Source of the DNA: a virus | Strand: one strand, 5' to 3' | Virus record (IMG/VR): IMGVR_UViG_3300017714_003053 | Coordinates: 1 to 47,695 of that record | DNA length: 47,695 bases | Shown: piece after piece, positions 6,343-14,494 of the stretch | How positions within the stretch are numbered: the first letter of the stretch is position 1 | Layout: the number at the start of each line of letters is the position of its first letter | Position numbers and translations under genes: made by a program | The notes under the pieces: model-generated | The model's database searches: none | The model's input: only the letters and a program-made list of their open reading frames with translations | What the model was told of the DNA's origin: nothing

Positions 6343-6513
6343 ATGTTTTCATGGATTAAAGATAGATTTGCAGAACGTACATCTTTAGATGGCGGAATGC
6401 TAATTGCAGTCGGAGTAATTGGATTATTCTTTTCAGCAATAATTCCAATGAATCTAATTTGTTGGGCCGCTATAGGTTATGGCGCCTGGACACTATTAAA
6501 GTCAGAAGGATAA
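6343..6513 (+). CDS. Small inner-membrane protein conserved in T4-like marine phages
   Basis: 56 aa. A short amphipathic start (MFSWIKDRF), then DGG followed by two hydrophobic stretches (about 20-33 and 35-50) ending WTLLKSEG. AAAGGAG stands 9 bases before this ATG, so the longer in-frame start at 6286 inside the previous gene is rejected. It lies just upstream of the endolysin, so a holin- or antiholin-like role is possible but not shown. Confidence 0.7.
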   Translation: MFSWIKDRFAERTSLDGGMLIAVGVIGLFFSAIIPMNLICWAAIGYGAWTLLKSEG

Positions 6514-6519
6514 TAATAA

Positions 6520-6972
6520 ATGGCCTTTAAATTAAGCAAGAGGAGTCTATCAAGACTTGACGGTGTAAACCCAAAACTAGTAAAAGTTGTTACAACGGCT
6601 ATTACTATGTCTAAGATTGATTTTGGAGTAATATGCGGTCTACGAACAATAGAAGAACAACGTGAACTAGTTGCCAAAGGTGCGTCACAGACAATGAAGT
6701 CTAAGCACATTGATGGCAATGCAGTTGACTTAATGGCTTATATTGGTAGTAGAGGATCATGGGAAATGAACTTATATGATGATATCGCTGATGCAATGAA
6801 AATTGCCGCAGATGAGCATAATATCCAAATCAGATGGGGTGCCGCATGGCATATAACCGATTTGCGTGAATGGGATAGTTCAATGCAGGATGCAATGAAT
6901 GAATATATTGATCTTAGACGAAGTCAAGGTCGTAGACCATTCATTGATGGACCGCATTTTGAACTAATGTAG
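6520..6972 (+). CDS. M15-family peptidoglycan peptidase (endolysin, T5-lysin type)
   Basis: 150 aa. The zinc site of the M15/VanY family is complete: S-x-H-x2-G-x-A-x-D at 61-70 (H63, D70) and GPHFE at 144-148 (H146, E148). An N-terminal helix and the LRT-x-EEQ segment (41-47) that precedes the site are also present. Enzymes of this type, such as the T5 endolysin, cut the L-Ala-D-Glu bond of the peptide stem. There is no signal sequence or binding domain, so it needs a holin to reach the wall. The neighbouring membrane protein, the spanin pair at 13705/14132 and the protein at 20972 are candidates for the other lysis parts. Confidence 0.9.
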   Translation: MAFKLSKRSLSRLDGVNPKLVKVVTTAITMSKIDFGVICGLRTIEEQRELVAKGASQTMKSKHIDGNAVDLMAYIGSRGSWEMNLYDDIADAMKIAADEHNIQIRWGAAWHITDLREWDSSMQDAMNEYIDLRRSQGRRPFIDGPHFELM

Positions 6973-6976
6973 GATT

Positions 6977-8164
6977 TTGACTAAAGCAATTCACAGCACT
7001 AGTTGGTGTCCTATACCGTTTAATGCTATTTCGTTTCACCCAACTGGTTCGTTGACTCGTTGTATGATGAGTGATGTTCCAATGGGTGAAACTTTTGACA
7101 GTCCTCAGATGCAGAAATTGCGTCAGGATATGTTAGATGGCACCTGGGATAAAGAAGGGTGCATGACTTGTTGGAAAAAAGAACAACAAGGAAATATAAG
7201 TCAAAGACAAAAATGGTTACAACGTAACCCACAAGATTTTAAAAACACAGATGGATTTATAAATCCAAAAACAACAGGCAATCCTGTTAATCACCTTTTT
7301 ATTAATTACAGTAATATTTGTAATTTTAAATGTAGAATGTGTGGACCAAATTATAGCAACAGTTTGATTCCAGAACATAAGCATCTTCATTCATTGGGAT
7401 TAGGTAAAAAAGTAAAAACAGAAACTATTAAAAATAGAAATTTTATTAATACGTATCTAAGACAGAAACCTGAAAGTTTAAAAGATGTAACAAGTATATG
7501 GATAACAGGTGGCGAACCTCTTATGGACAATAACTGTTATGACTTAATTGATATATTAGCTGAACATGGTAATGAATCACAAACAGATATGGTTATTACT
7601 ACAAATGGTTCTAAAGTAGATTTAGACAAATTACAAAAGTTTGAGAATTTAAAATTCTTTGAATTAGATTTAAGTATTGATGCACCTAATATTATGTTTG
7701 AGTATATGCGTAGTGCAGGCATATTTACTTGGGAACAAATGAATAAGTTAATTGATGATTTAACTCATTTTAAGAAACAGAATAGCAGTTGGTTCCATAT
7801 GTGTTTTAATGCTAGTATACAAGCATATAACTACGATACAGTACTTGAATTTGACTCAATATGTAGACAAGCAGGAGCATTGAATAATACTAGAATGTTA
7901 ATATTTCCAGAACATTTTAGACTCAATGTATTACCTTATAAATATAGGAAAGAACAATTTGATAAAATCAAAGATTATGAAGTAATAAACGATCCAAGAT
8001 TTAAAAGAACCCATTCTGATATATGTAAGAATATGCTTCAACAACAAGCATCAGATGAGGTAGTTAAAAAGTTTAAACAACAAACTATAGCACAAGATAA
8101 GTACAGAAATATGAATATAGAAAACTTTCATTCACAGTTAGCGGAGTTTATACATGAAGGATAA
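6977..8164 (+). CDS. Radical SAM enzyme with N-terminal twitch/SPASM-like cluster domain (copy 1)
   Basis: 395 aa, starting at a TTG four bases after the endolysin stop. C115-x3-C119-x2-C122 (SNICNFKCRMC) binds the SAM-cleaving 4Fe-4S cluster, and TGGEP at 177-181 is the SAM amino-group motif. Before the core there is a separate cysteine set: C11, C29 and C62-x2-C65 in WCPIPFNAIS...RCMMSD...GCMTC. It would hold an auxiliary cluster, as in SPASM/twitch domains, but placed N-terminally. The substrate is unknown. The next gene is a close paralogue and overlaps it by 11 bases. The two may act together. Confidence 0.85.
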   Translation: MTKAIHSTSWCPIPFNAISFHPTGSLTRCMMSDVPMGETFDSPQMQKLRQDMLDGTWDKEGCMTCWKKEQQGNISQRQKWLQRNPQDFKNTDGFINPKTTGNPVNHLFINYSNICNFKCRMCGPNYSNSLIPEHKHLHSLGLGKKVKTETIKNRNFINTYLRQKPESLKDVTSIWITGGEPLMDNNCYDLIDILAEHGNESQTDMVITTNGSKVDLDKLQKFENLKFFELDLSIDAPNIMFEYMRSAGIFTWEQMNKLIDDLTHFKKQNSSWFHMCFNASIQAYNYDTVLEFDSICRQAGALNNTRMLIFPEHFRLNVLPYKYRKEQFDKIKDYEVINDPRFKRTHSDICKNMLQQQASDEVVKKFKQQTIAQDKYRNMNIENFHSQLAEFIHEG

Positions 8165-9461
8165 TACCGATGGACTGTGGAGGTTTGATCCAAAAAAACA
8201 CGTTATACCAGCTGATGAAATAGAAACAAAAGTCGTTGAAAATGACCAATGGAAAAATTTGCACAGTAAAAGTTGGTGTCCTATTCCATTCAATACAATA
8301 AGCTGGCATCCTAGTGGACACATATCAAGATGTATGATGAGTGACGACAATATGGGTACTCATTATGATAGTGAACATATGCAAAGATTAAGAAAAGATA
8401 TGTTGGCTGGTAAATGGGATACATATGGATGCACTAGCTGTCTCAATAAAGAGAAAAAAGGTTATCGTAGTCAACGTATGAATTGGCTAAGGCATGATCA
8501 TATTAAAAGGTTAGGAAATCCAGAACCGTATACTAAACCAAAATTATTAGATAATCAAATAAGTCATTTGTTTATAAACTTTTCAAATGTATGTAATTTT
8601 AAATGTAGAATGTGTAGTGCAAACTTTAGTAATAGTTTGATACCTGAAAACAAACATATGCTAGAAAAGTTTCCACTTGAATATAAAAAAGTGCCATTTC
8701 AAAATCAAAAGAACTTTAATGACATCATTGGATATTTAAAAAATAACTTAAATATACTTCCTGGTATAAAAAGTATATGGATGACAGGCGGAGAGCCTTT
8801 TATGACTGATGATCCATACAAACTTATAGACTTAATTGTAGAACACGGTAAGCCAGAAGAACTTGAAATTACTATTACAACAAATGGATCAAAAATTGAT
8901 TTTGATAAACTAGGAAAGTTTAACAAAGTTAAAAAACTTACACTAGATTTAAGTATTGATGCAGTAGGACCTTTGTTTGAATATATGAGAAGTAATAAAG
9001 TTTTTACTTGGAGCCAAATGGAAGATACTTGTAGGAAATTATTTGAATATAAAAAATTAAACAAAGAGTGGTTTAACTTCTTTATTAATAGCAGTTATCA
9101 AATATTTAATTATGATAACTTATTAGAATTTTATGACTTTATATACGATCATCAATGCGATAGCAATGTAAGATTGTTACTATTTCCAGAACATTTTAGA
9201 GCAGGTAATTTACCTGACAGATTTAAAGATGAAGCTAGAGCTATGTGTGATAAAATAGAATTAAGATATGGAAATAGAAATGAACATAAAATTCAAATTC
9301 TTGATGATATAAGAACTGCACTTGATGTAAAAGAACCATATTTGCAAAGAACATTAAACATAGTACCAGAACAAGATAAGTTTAGAGGGGTATACTTATA
9401 TGATTATCACGAAAAACTATCTGAATTAATATATGGACCAAAACAATTATGCCTGTTTTAA
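8154..9461 (+). CDS. Radical SAM enzyme with N-terminal twitch/SPASM-like cluster domain (copy 2)
   Basis: 435 aa, paralogue of the preceding gene with the same order of parts. Auxiliary cysteines are C42, C60 and C93-x2-C96; the core is C147-x3-C151-x2-C154 in SNVCNFKCRMC, then MTGGEPFM. Shared stretches (FNxISxHPxGxxxRCMMSD, NSLIPExKH, LFPEHFR) show a tandem duplication followed by clear divergence. It has an N-terminal extension of about 30 residues missing from copy 1. It overlaps both neighbours, so the three genes are translated as one block with the sulfotransferase-like gene. Confidence 0.85.
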   Translation: MKDNTDGLWRFDPKKHVIPADEIETKVVENDQWKNLHSKSWCPIPFNTISWHPSGHISRCMMSDDNMGTHYDSEHMQRLRKDMLAGKWDTYGCTSCLNKEKKGYRSQRMNWLRHDHIKRLGNPEPYTKPKLLDNQISHLFINFSNVCNFKCRMCSANFSNSLIPENKHMLEKFPLEYKKVPFQNQKNFNDIIGYLKNNLNILPGIKSIWMTGGEPFMTDDPYKLIDLIVEHGKPEELEITITTNGSKIDFDKLGKFNKVKKLTLDLSIDAVGPLFEYMRSNKVFTWSQMEDTCRKLFEYKKLNKEWFNFFINSSYQIFNYDNLLEFYDFIYDHQCDSNVRLLLFPEHFRAGNLPDRFKDEARAMCDKIELRYGNRNEHKIQILDDIRTALDVKEPYLQRTLNIVPEQDKFRGVYLYDYHEKLSELIYGPKQLCLF

Positions 9462-10210
9462 CAAGACCTAAAGTAAAAACATATACTATAGTATTTAATT
9501 TTGGATTACCCGGCGAGTGGTTGTCTTGGTTTATTAATCTACACAAAGGCTTCCCACGTATTGATAAGTTAACTATTAGGCAATCAGAAATAAAAGCAGG
9601 ACAAGAACCTATTGCACATCAAGGAAGAGTTTGGGTACCAGAAACTAGAAAGTTTCAAAACCATCAAGGTGAGCAATGGGAAATAGAACGTACTCATTTT
9701 TATGATGCTATAGTAAAAGGTGAAGAAATGGGAGTAGGAGATTTTGACAAATTAATAATTAAAATACATCCATATCATTATCTAAATTTTATATGGGACA
9801 ATTTTAAAAAGATACACAACAATGAAACTAATATAACTAATCATATTGTACTAGAAGTTGGCGATAAAGATATATTAGGTATTTTACAAGCTGATCACGA
9901 ATTTAATCGTCCTAAACATAGGCCCAAATTTCAATATAGTGTAACACCCGAATGGCACGGATTACCACATCCTACAGATGGTGACCTACCTGTGTTTAAA
10001 GACTTTACTGAAGGTTTTAGACACTATAAGTCTTTATTTGAAGATAAAGGTGTACACGTGGATAGAGTGGATATATCTAAAATATTCCAACATGATAATA
10101 ATGAATACTACAAGTTATTAACTATTATTGATAGCTCACCCTTAAAAAACTGGAAAACCCTAGTAAAAGAATACACGGATTTTAGGTTTGAAGGTATAAA
10201 ATTTACTTGA
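9449..10210 (+). CDS. Sulfotransferase-like protein, uncertain
   Basis: 253 aa. The N-terminal strand-loop TYTIVFNFGLPGEWLSWFINL sits where sulfotransferases and P-loop kinases have their phosphate-binding loop, but no classical GxxxxGK(S/T) is present. The closing segment (YYKLLTIIDSSPLKNWKTLVKEY) resembles the end of phage sulfotransferase-like proteins. It overlaps the radical SAM gene by 13 bases and ends inside the -35 box of the next promoter. A second protein of similar architecture lies at 43624, also near a radical SAM gene, so the two kinds of enzyme may work on the same product. Family assignment is weak. Confidence 0.45.
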   Translation: MPVLTRPKVKTYTIVFNFGLPGEWLSWFINLHKGFPRIDKLTIRQSEIKAGQEPIAHQGRVWVPETRKFQNHQGEQWEIERTHFYDAIVKGEEMGVGDFDKLIIKIHPYHYLNFIWDNFKKIHNNETNITNHIVLEVGDKDILGILQADHEFNRPKHRPKFQYSVTPEWHGLPHPTDGDLPVFKDFTEGFRHYKSLFEDKGVHVDRVDISKIFQHDNNEYYKLLTIIDSSPLKNWKTLVKEYTDFRFEGIKFT

Positions 10211-10235
10211 CATTGGCAACAATAAGTGTTATTAT
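10207..10235 (+). promoter_or_regulatory. Early-type promoter overlapping a stop codon
   Basis: TTGACA (10207-10212) contains the TGA stop (10208-10210) of the preceding gene. After 17 bases comes TATTAT (10230-10235). Same design as the promoter at 2179. Confidence 0.75.
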
Positions 10236-10264
10236 GTATTATAATTTTGTAACGGAGTAATTTT

Positions 10265-10711
10265 ATGACTATGCACCTAGCACGTGGACTTACCACGTTG
10301 AATACTAAGAAACGTAAAGCAAAGAAGAGAAAGCCAGATTCTCATTATGTAGAAGGTTGGCGTAAGCAAAATAAGTTTTATAAACAAAGCAATATACCAA
10401 TGATGACACTTACAGAGTATATTGACTATGTACATGGTGTATACAAGCCTAAGCAAGAACCTCGTGCAGTACAGACTCCTTGGCACTATTCAGGTCCACA
10501 AGTACGTGAGACAGAACACGTACCAAGTCTTAATTCAAAAAGTGGAATGGGTACTGCTACTAAAAAGCCGTCTATGCAATACACAGGAGAACGTAGACTT
10601 GTTGGTATTGCTATGATGCACAAAAGTAACCTAGTACCTGTTTTTGCAGATGATGACGATAAAACAGGATCAAAACAAGCCACTGAAATAGCACAAATGC
10701 GAAGGAACTAA
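10265..10711 (+). CDS. Conserved T4-like marine phage protein, unknown
   Basis: 148 aa, basic. The N-terminal third is rich in Lys/Arg (KKRKAKKRK, residues 16-24), which suits nucleic-acid binding. The C-terminal part (GTATKKPSMQYTGERRLVGIAMMHKSNLVPVF and EIAQMRR) is a pattern familiar from marine T4-like phages. ACGGAG lies seven bases before the ATG. With its early-type promoter it is probably made soon after infection. Function unknown. Confidence 0.7.
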   Translation: MTMHLARGLTTLNTKKRKAKKRKPDSHYVEGWRKQNKFYKQSNIPMMTLTEYIDYVHGVYKPKQEPRAVQTPWHYSGPQVRETEHVPSLNSKSGMGTATKKPSMQYTGERRLVGIAMMHKSNLVPVFADDDDKTGSKQATEIAQMRRN

Positions 10712-10714
10712 TCG

Positions 10715-11035
10715 TTGGAAACTAAAGTTTGGAGTGTTACCATAAAAGGTAAAAACGATTGTGTTGCTCTTTCTGACTTTGAAGCAATGCAAGTAAAAAT
10801 GAAATTTATGCCAGATATTGAAATGTATAATATGACTGAACGTCATGGATTGAAAGTTAGTCACTTGCATAAAGAACATCGTATGCAAGATGTAATGCCT
10901 GAAGGAGTTACCTGGGTTGGTGACAAACCTCCAAGTCAAACATATATTAAAGGAGTAGGTCCTGGTATGTTTGGTGGCGCCGCAAAGATGATGTGGGAAT
11001 TTCAGGACCTAATGGATATGGATATGGATATTTAA
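10715..11035 (+). CDS. Small conserved protein, unknown
   Basis: 106 aa with a TTG start; GAAGGAAC stands eight bases upstream. The sequence shows alternating strands and one helix, a Gly-rich turn (KGVGPGMFGGAAKM, 79-92) and an Asp/Met tail (MDMDMDI). No family recognised. Four bases from the gene before and one base from the HAD gene after it, so co-translated. Confidence 0.6.
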   Translation: METKVWSVTIKGKNDCVALSDFEAMQVKMKFMPDIEMYNMTERHGLKVSHLHKEHRMQDVMPEGVTWVGDKPPSQTYIKGVGPGMFGGAAKMMWEFQDLMDMDMDI

Positions 11036-11036
11036 T

Positions 11037-11618
11037 ATGGAAAAGATTATTTTAACTGATGTAGATGGAGTTCTACTAGATTGGGAGACTGCTTTTTATG
11101 AATGGATGAAAAATAAAGGCTATGATGCAAAGAATGAAGGCGTCTATAATATGGAAGCTGTTTTTGAAATGCGACAGGATAAAACAAAAGCATTAATAAA
11201 AGAATTTAATAATAGTGCCTGGATGGGTTATTTACAACCGTTACGAGATGCTAGAAGTGGTGTAGCTAAACTAGTAGAAGCTGGCTATACATTTTATGCT
11301 ATTACCAGCATAAGTTTAGATCCTAATACAAAAAAATTAAGACAACGTAATTTAGATAATGTGTTTGGTAAAGATGTATTTACAAAATTAGTATGTTTAG
11401 ATACTGGTGCTGATAAAGATGATGCATTAGAAGAATACAAAGATAGTGGATTGTTTTGGATTGAAGACAAAACAATGAATGCTAATCTTGGTGCAAGATT
11501 AGGACTTAAAAGTATAATTATTACTCATAAACACAATAGTAATGATAACGAATTAGATTCTTCTATTAAACGAGCAGGCAAGTGGACCGAAATAGTTGAC
11601 ATCGTTGTTAACTGTTAA
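11037..11618 (+). CDS. HAD-superfamily phosphatase
   Basis: 193 aa. Motif I DVDGVLLDW at 8-16 has D8 as nucleophile and D10 as acid/base. Motif II is AITS near 89 and the acidic motif IV is WIEDK near 140. A helical cap after motif I is like that of 5'-nucleotidases and phage HAD phosphatases. The likely substrate is a nucleoside monophosphate or another small phosphate ester. Its stop overlaps that of the convergent phoH gene by four bases. A second HAD protein with a head-targeting start is at 33726. Confidence 0.8.
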   Translation: MEKIILTDVDGVLLDWETAFYEWMKNKGYDAKNEGVYNMEAVFEMRQDKTKALIKEFNNSAWMGYLQPLRDARSGVAKLVEAGYTFYAITSISLDPNTKKLRQRNLDNVFGKDVFTKLVCLDTGADKDDALEEYKDSGLFWIEDKTMNANLGARLGLKSIIITHKHNSNDNELDSSIKRAGKWTEIVDIVVNC

Positions 11619-12364
11619 AGTTCGTTATCACCATAAATTGTTAAAACTTCCGTGACTGCAATGTGTCTTTCTACATCGCTTGTAGCAAATTCTACTACAC
11701 CTATTAAATCACTTTGTTTTTGTTTCAACAATTTAATAAATTCTTTAAGGCCATTGTTTTCAAAGCCTCTATCATGTTGTGCTAAATCTCCTGTTACTAT
11801 AATTTTTGAATTATCACCTATACGTGTTAGCAACATCTTCATTTGACTTGGTGTTGCGTTTTGCATTTCGTCAGCAATAATCCAACTGTTTTTGAAAGTT
11901 CTTCCTCTCATATAAGCAAGTGGTGCTATTTCAATAACATTATCTTCTATCATAGACTCGATTGTCTTGGGTGACCAATATTCTTCCATAACATCAAATA
12001 TAGGTCTTGTCCATGGTGCCATTTTTTCGACAAGTGTTCCAGGTAAGAATCCGTGTTGTTCATCAACGGAAACTGCTGGTCTAGTAATTACAATCTTTTC
12101 ACAAGCACCATTATTGTATGCGTCGATTGCAGAAAGTACACCTAATAACGTTTTACCAGTACCTGCCGGACCCATAGAAAAAACAATATTTTTCTTATGA
12201 TCATCAAGCATGGTTACATAATCTTCTTGTGCTATGTTTCGTGGAATAATCGTCACGTGTCTTTTACGTTTCTTAAATGCGTCTTTTACGTGAATTACGT
12301 TACTATTGTCGTAATGTTCTTGGTAGTGTTGTTGTTTCTTTGTTTTTCGAGCTCGTTTAGCCAT
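11615..12364 (-). CDS. phoH: PhoH-like ATPase
   Basis: 249 aa from the ATG at 12364, which has ACAGGAG at the right distance; the in-frame start 10 codons earlier has none. Walker A GPAGTGKT is at 65-72 and Walker B WIIADE at 161-166, followed by MQNATPSQMKMLLTR, the hallmark of PhoH. A basic N-terminal stretch (AKRARKTKK) comes before the domain. PhoH proteins are predicted RNA-associated ATPases/helicases and are very common in marine phages; their role in infection is not settled. It is on the minus strand between two rightward units. Confidence 0.92.
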   Translation of the reverse strand: MAKRARKTKKQQHYQEHYDNSNVIHVKDAFKKRKRHVTIIPRNIAQEDYVTMLDDHKKNIVFSMGPAGTGKTLLGVLSAIDAYNNGACEKIVITRPAVSVDEQHGFLPGTLVEKMAPWTRPIFDVMEEYWSPKTIESMIEDNVIEIAPLAYMRGRTFKNSWIIADEMQNATPSQMKMLLTRIGDNSKIIVTGDLAQHDRGFENNGLKEFIKLLKQKQSDLIGVVEFATSDVERHIAVTEVLTIYGDNEL

Positions 12365-12456
12365 ATTAACTCCTGTATTCGGGATGAGGCCCAATTTGCC
12401 TGCTCATAAGTATTTAACATTGAAAATCTCTAATTAACTGAATGTTAAATAAAAGT

Positions 12457-12464
12457 GATAAATA
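12457..12464 (+). promoter_or_regulatory. Late-type promoter GATAAATA
   Basis: It stands ahead of the operon beginning at 12484. Predicted start near 12470, with a 14-base leader carrying AAGGAA. Confidence 0.7.
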
Positions 12465-12483
12465 ATATAAAGTAAGGAATATT

Positions 12484-13008
12484 ATGATGGATCAAAATTA
12501 CATATTAGATAATTTAAAAGCTACTACAAGTAGGAATAGTGCATTAGAAACACTTATGAATTTAGAAAGTGTTATAGATCATGCCAATATATATGCCTAT
12601 CCTAATTGGATAGAAGGTGAAATAGTTGAAGGACCTCATATTGATAGATATTGGGTTACAGTTACTTTAATGTATCCACATAAACTTATGCCAGATCCAG
12701 AAGGTGCTGAAAGATTATTAAAACATGGTTGCAAAGTTTACTATGCAAAAGACGAACTAGAAACTGCGGCTAAATTAAAAAGCCCAGATGATAGTGAAGG
12801 TCAAGATAATGCTAGTGAAAGACGACCAGGACAAACTAGAGCTAAGATGGTTAAAAAACCAATATGGTTAGTTACTATAGTAGTACCAAGAAAATTTATG
12901 GACGACATCGAAGCAAGTAAATTGAGAATAGAAGACCAAGCTATTAACAGTGACGCAGTAGAACAAGCGAATGTTGATGCTATGGCACAGCCTGAAGGTG
13001 GCGAATAA
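12484..13008 (+). CDS. Conserved large-phage protein, unknown
   Basis: 174 aa (two adjacent ATGs; the first is taken). A helical start with TSRNSALETLM leads into YAYPNWIEGEIVEGPHIDRYWVTVTLMYPHKLMPDP (residues 37-73), a motif I recognise from uncharacterised proteins of T4-like and other large phages. The C-terminus is acidic and probably flexible. First gene of an operon that includes IF-1, spanins, DnaJ-like and ClpA. It overlaps the next gene by one base. Confidence 0.7.
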   Translation: MMDQNYILDNLKATTSRNSALETLMNLESVIDHANIYAYPNWIEGEIVEGPHIDRYWVTVTLMYPHKLMPDPEGAERLLKHGCKVYYAKDELETAAKLKSPDDSEGQDNASERRPGQTRAKMVKKPIWLVTIVVPRKFMDDIEASKLRIEDQAINSDAVEQANVDAMAQPEGGE

Positions 13009-13478
13009 TGAGCATTCAAAATAACGATTTAGAAGATTTAGTTTCTAGCATATTCAGTATAGATCAATATAAAAGTAAAATTGGTAAAGATGAAAATGTA
13101 GTAGTGGTTGCATTTGATATAAAAGATAGCGACCCTGCAAAAGATTTAAGCCAATTTATTGAAACTGGACATGAATGTATTGATGTTGATGTTTCACCTG
13201 GACCTACTAAAGAAGGTTCTTATAAGGTATTTGTTGAATTAGAAAGAAATAGTAAATTATTTGACTCAGTTGATAAAATATTAAAAGACGTATCAAGAGC
13301 TGATAATTTAGCAAAAGATTTTAGATTTAAAGCATATAAGAGTGGTGATGTTCCTAAGGCGTGGAGCAAAGATAACTTTGACAGGTTTGTAATTTCAAGC
13401 AGTTACGATTATCTATTAGCAAATAATTCAGAAGCTAAAAACATCACAGAAAGACTAAAATTTTTAAATAAATATTAG
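13008..13478 (+). CDS. Conserved phage protein, unknown
   Basis: 156 aa. A mixed alpha/beta protein with VVVVAFDIKDSDPAKDLSQFIE near residue 30 and a DVDVSPGPTKEGSYKVFVELER segment at about 66-88. It ends with a helical tail that contains YDYLLANNSE. It usually follows the previous protein in related phages, as far as I recall, so the two may form a complex. Function unknown. Confidence 0.65.
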   Translation: MSIQNNDLEDLVSSIFSIDQYKSKIGKDENVVVVAFDIKDSDPAKDLSQFIETGHECIDVDVSPGPTKEGSYKVFVELERNSKLFDSVDKILKDVSRADNLAKDFRFKAYKSGDVPKAWSKDNFDRFVISSSYDYLLANNSEAKNITERLKFLNKY

Positions 13479-13481
13479 CAC

Positions 13482-13700
13482 ATGGCAAAACAAGAGTCAA
13501 TTAAATTTTCTGGTTGTGTGTTAGACTCGTTACCCGGTTCATTTTTTAAAGTGAAACTAGAAAACGGCCACAACGTAACAGGTGTTATTAGTGGTAAAAT
13601 CAGAAAAAATAATATCAAAATTTTGCCTGGCGATAAGGTTGACATAGAAATGTCACCGTATGATCTTAGTAAAGGTCGTATAGTTTTTAGGTATAAATAA
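13482..13700 (+). CDS. infA: Translation initiation factor IF-1
   Basis: 72 aa, exactly the bacterial length. It follows IF-1 from end to end: [11 protein letters not shown] at the start, LENGH at 26-30, [27 protein letters not shown] and a final IVFRYK. The S1/OB fold and the basic surface that contacts 16S rRNA in the A site are kept. IF-1 works with IF-2 and IF-3 to choose the start codon. A phage copy could replace or outcompete the host factor and favour phage mRNAs, including leaderless ones; that is inference. The last codons (TAT AAA TAA) form the late promoter of the next gene. Confidence 0.95.
   Translation: MAKQESIKFSGCVLDSLPGSFFKVKLENGHNVTGVISGKIRKNNIKILPGDKVDIEMSPYDLSKGRIVFRYK
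13692..13699 (+). promoter_or_regulatory. Late-type promoter TATAAATA, leaderless layout
   Basis: A perfect T4 late octamer that includes the stop codon of IF-1. It ends five bases before the ATG at 13705, so the A of ATG is the predicted +1. The following gene is a lysis gene, expected to be late. Confidence 0.65.
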
Positions 13701-13704
13701 AATT

Positions 13705-14190
13705 ATGTTTGGAATATTTGGAAGACTTAAAGTTTATTTTATAATGTTTGCGGCATTTGCATTATTTGCCGGAGTGGCTTATTGGTATTATCAAAATACA
13801 CAAAAGCAGATTATAGCATATGCTAAAAATCAAGCAACATTAGAAACTACTGTAGAACTGCAAAAGCAAACTACATTGGCTTTACAAAAAGACCTAAAGA
13901 AAGCAAATGATGCATTAGTAACACTAACTGACGAATTTGCTGAAAGTAGAAAAAACGTTAAAGAACTAGAAACAATCTTTAATCAATCTAAAGATGGAAC
14001 TAAAAGAGACTTTGGTGAAGAATCAATTAAGAACCCTGACTATGTTGAGGGCGAAATTAATAAAGGTTCAAATCAGGTTTTCAGATGTTTTGAATTATTA
14101 AGTGGGCAGAAGCCTATGGAAGGTGATAAAAATGAAGAACAGTATATTAATTGTATTAATGGCACTACTAGCTCTAACGGGTTGCAGTAG
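13705..14190 (+). CDS. Predicted i-spanin (Rz-like)
   Basis: 161 aa. One N-terminal transmembrane segment (about 11-29) with a short cytoplasmic start, then a long periplasmic coiled coil (residues 32-95), the plan of Rz-type inner-membrane spanins. The next gene starts inside it in another frame and is a lipoprotein, which is the Rz/Rz1 arrangement. Together they would join inner and outer membranes at the end of infection, after the M15 endolysin has cut the wall. It could instead be an unrelated coiled-coil membrane protein. Confidence 0.7.
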   Translation: MFGIFGRLKVYFIMFAAFALFAGVAYWYYQNTQKQIIAYAKNQATLETTVELQKQTTLALQKDLKKANDALVTLTDEFAESRKNVKELETIFNQSKDGTKRDFGEESIKNPDYVEGEINKGSNQVFRCFELLSGQKPMEGDKNEEQYINCINGTTSSNGLQ

Positions 14191-14494
14191 TCTTAAAGTA
14201 CCACAAATACTAAAAGTTGAAACAGCACCAATAGAAAAACATTCTTTAAAACTACCTAAGGTTGATCAATATGATGCAAGACCTTTGGAGTGGATAGTTC
14301 TTACTCCCGAAAACGTAGAAGAAGTATTTGCAAAACTAAAAGATAGCAATACTGACCTCGTACTTTTTGCTGTAACAGATGATGGATACCAAAACTTATC
14401 GCTTAATATGGCTGATATAATTAAATTGGTAAAACAACAAAAATCCATTATAGCGGCTTACGAAAAGTACTTGGACAATGAAGAAGCTCAATAA
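14132..14494 (+). CDS. Predicted o-spanin lipoprotein (Rz1-like)
   Basis: 120 aa from the ATG at 14132 (GGAAGGTGATAAAA upstream). The signal MKNSILIVLMALLALTGCSS has a lipobox LTGC at residues 15-18, so Cys18 would be lipidated and the protein held in the outer membrane. It overlaps the i-spanin gene by 59 bases in a different frame. It is longer than most Rz1 proteins and less proline-rich. The C-terminal helix (about 90-118) could pair with the i-spanin. It overlaps the J-domain gene by 17 bases. Confidence 0.7.
   Translation: MKNSILIVLMALLALTGCSSLKVPQILKVETAPIEKHSLKLPKVDQYDARPLEWIVLTPENVEEVFAKLKDSNTDLVLFAVTDDGYQNLSLNMADIIKLVKQQKSIIAAYEKYLDNEEAQ

Noticed and set aside
8705-9064. 119-codon open frame on the minus strand
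   Set aside because: It lies wholly inside the radical SAM gene at 8154, has no ribosome binding site and no recognisable protein pattern; a shadow of AT-rich coding sequence.
10108-10939. Several short minus-strand and alternate-frame open frames around 10.1-10.9 kb
   Set aside because: All overlap the better supported genes at 9449, 10265 and 10715, which have promoters, ribosome binding sites and familiar sequence patterns.
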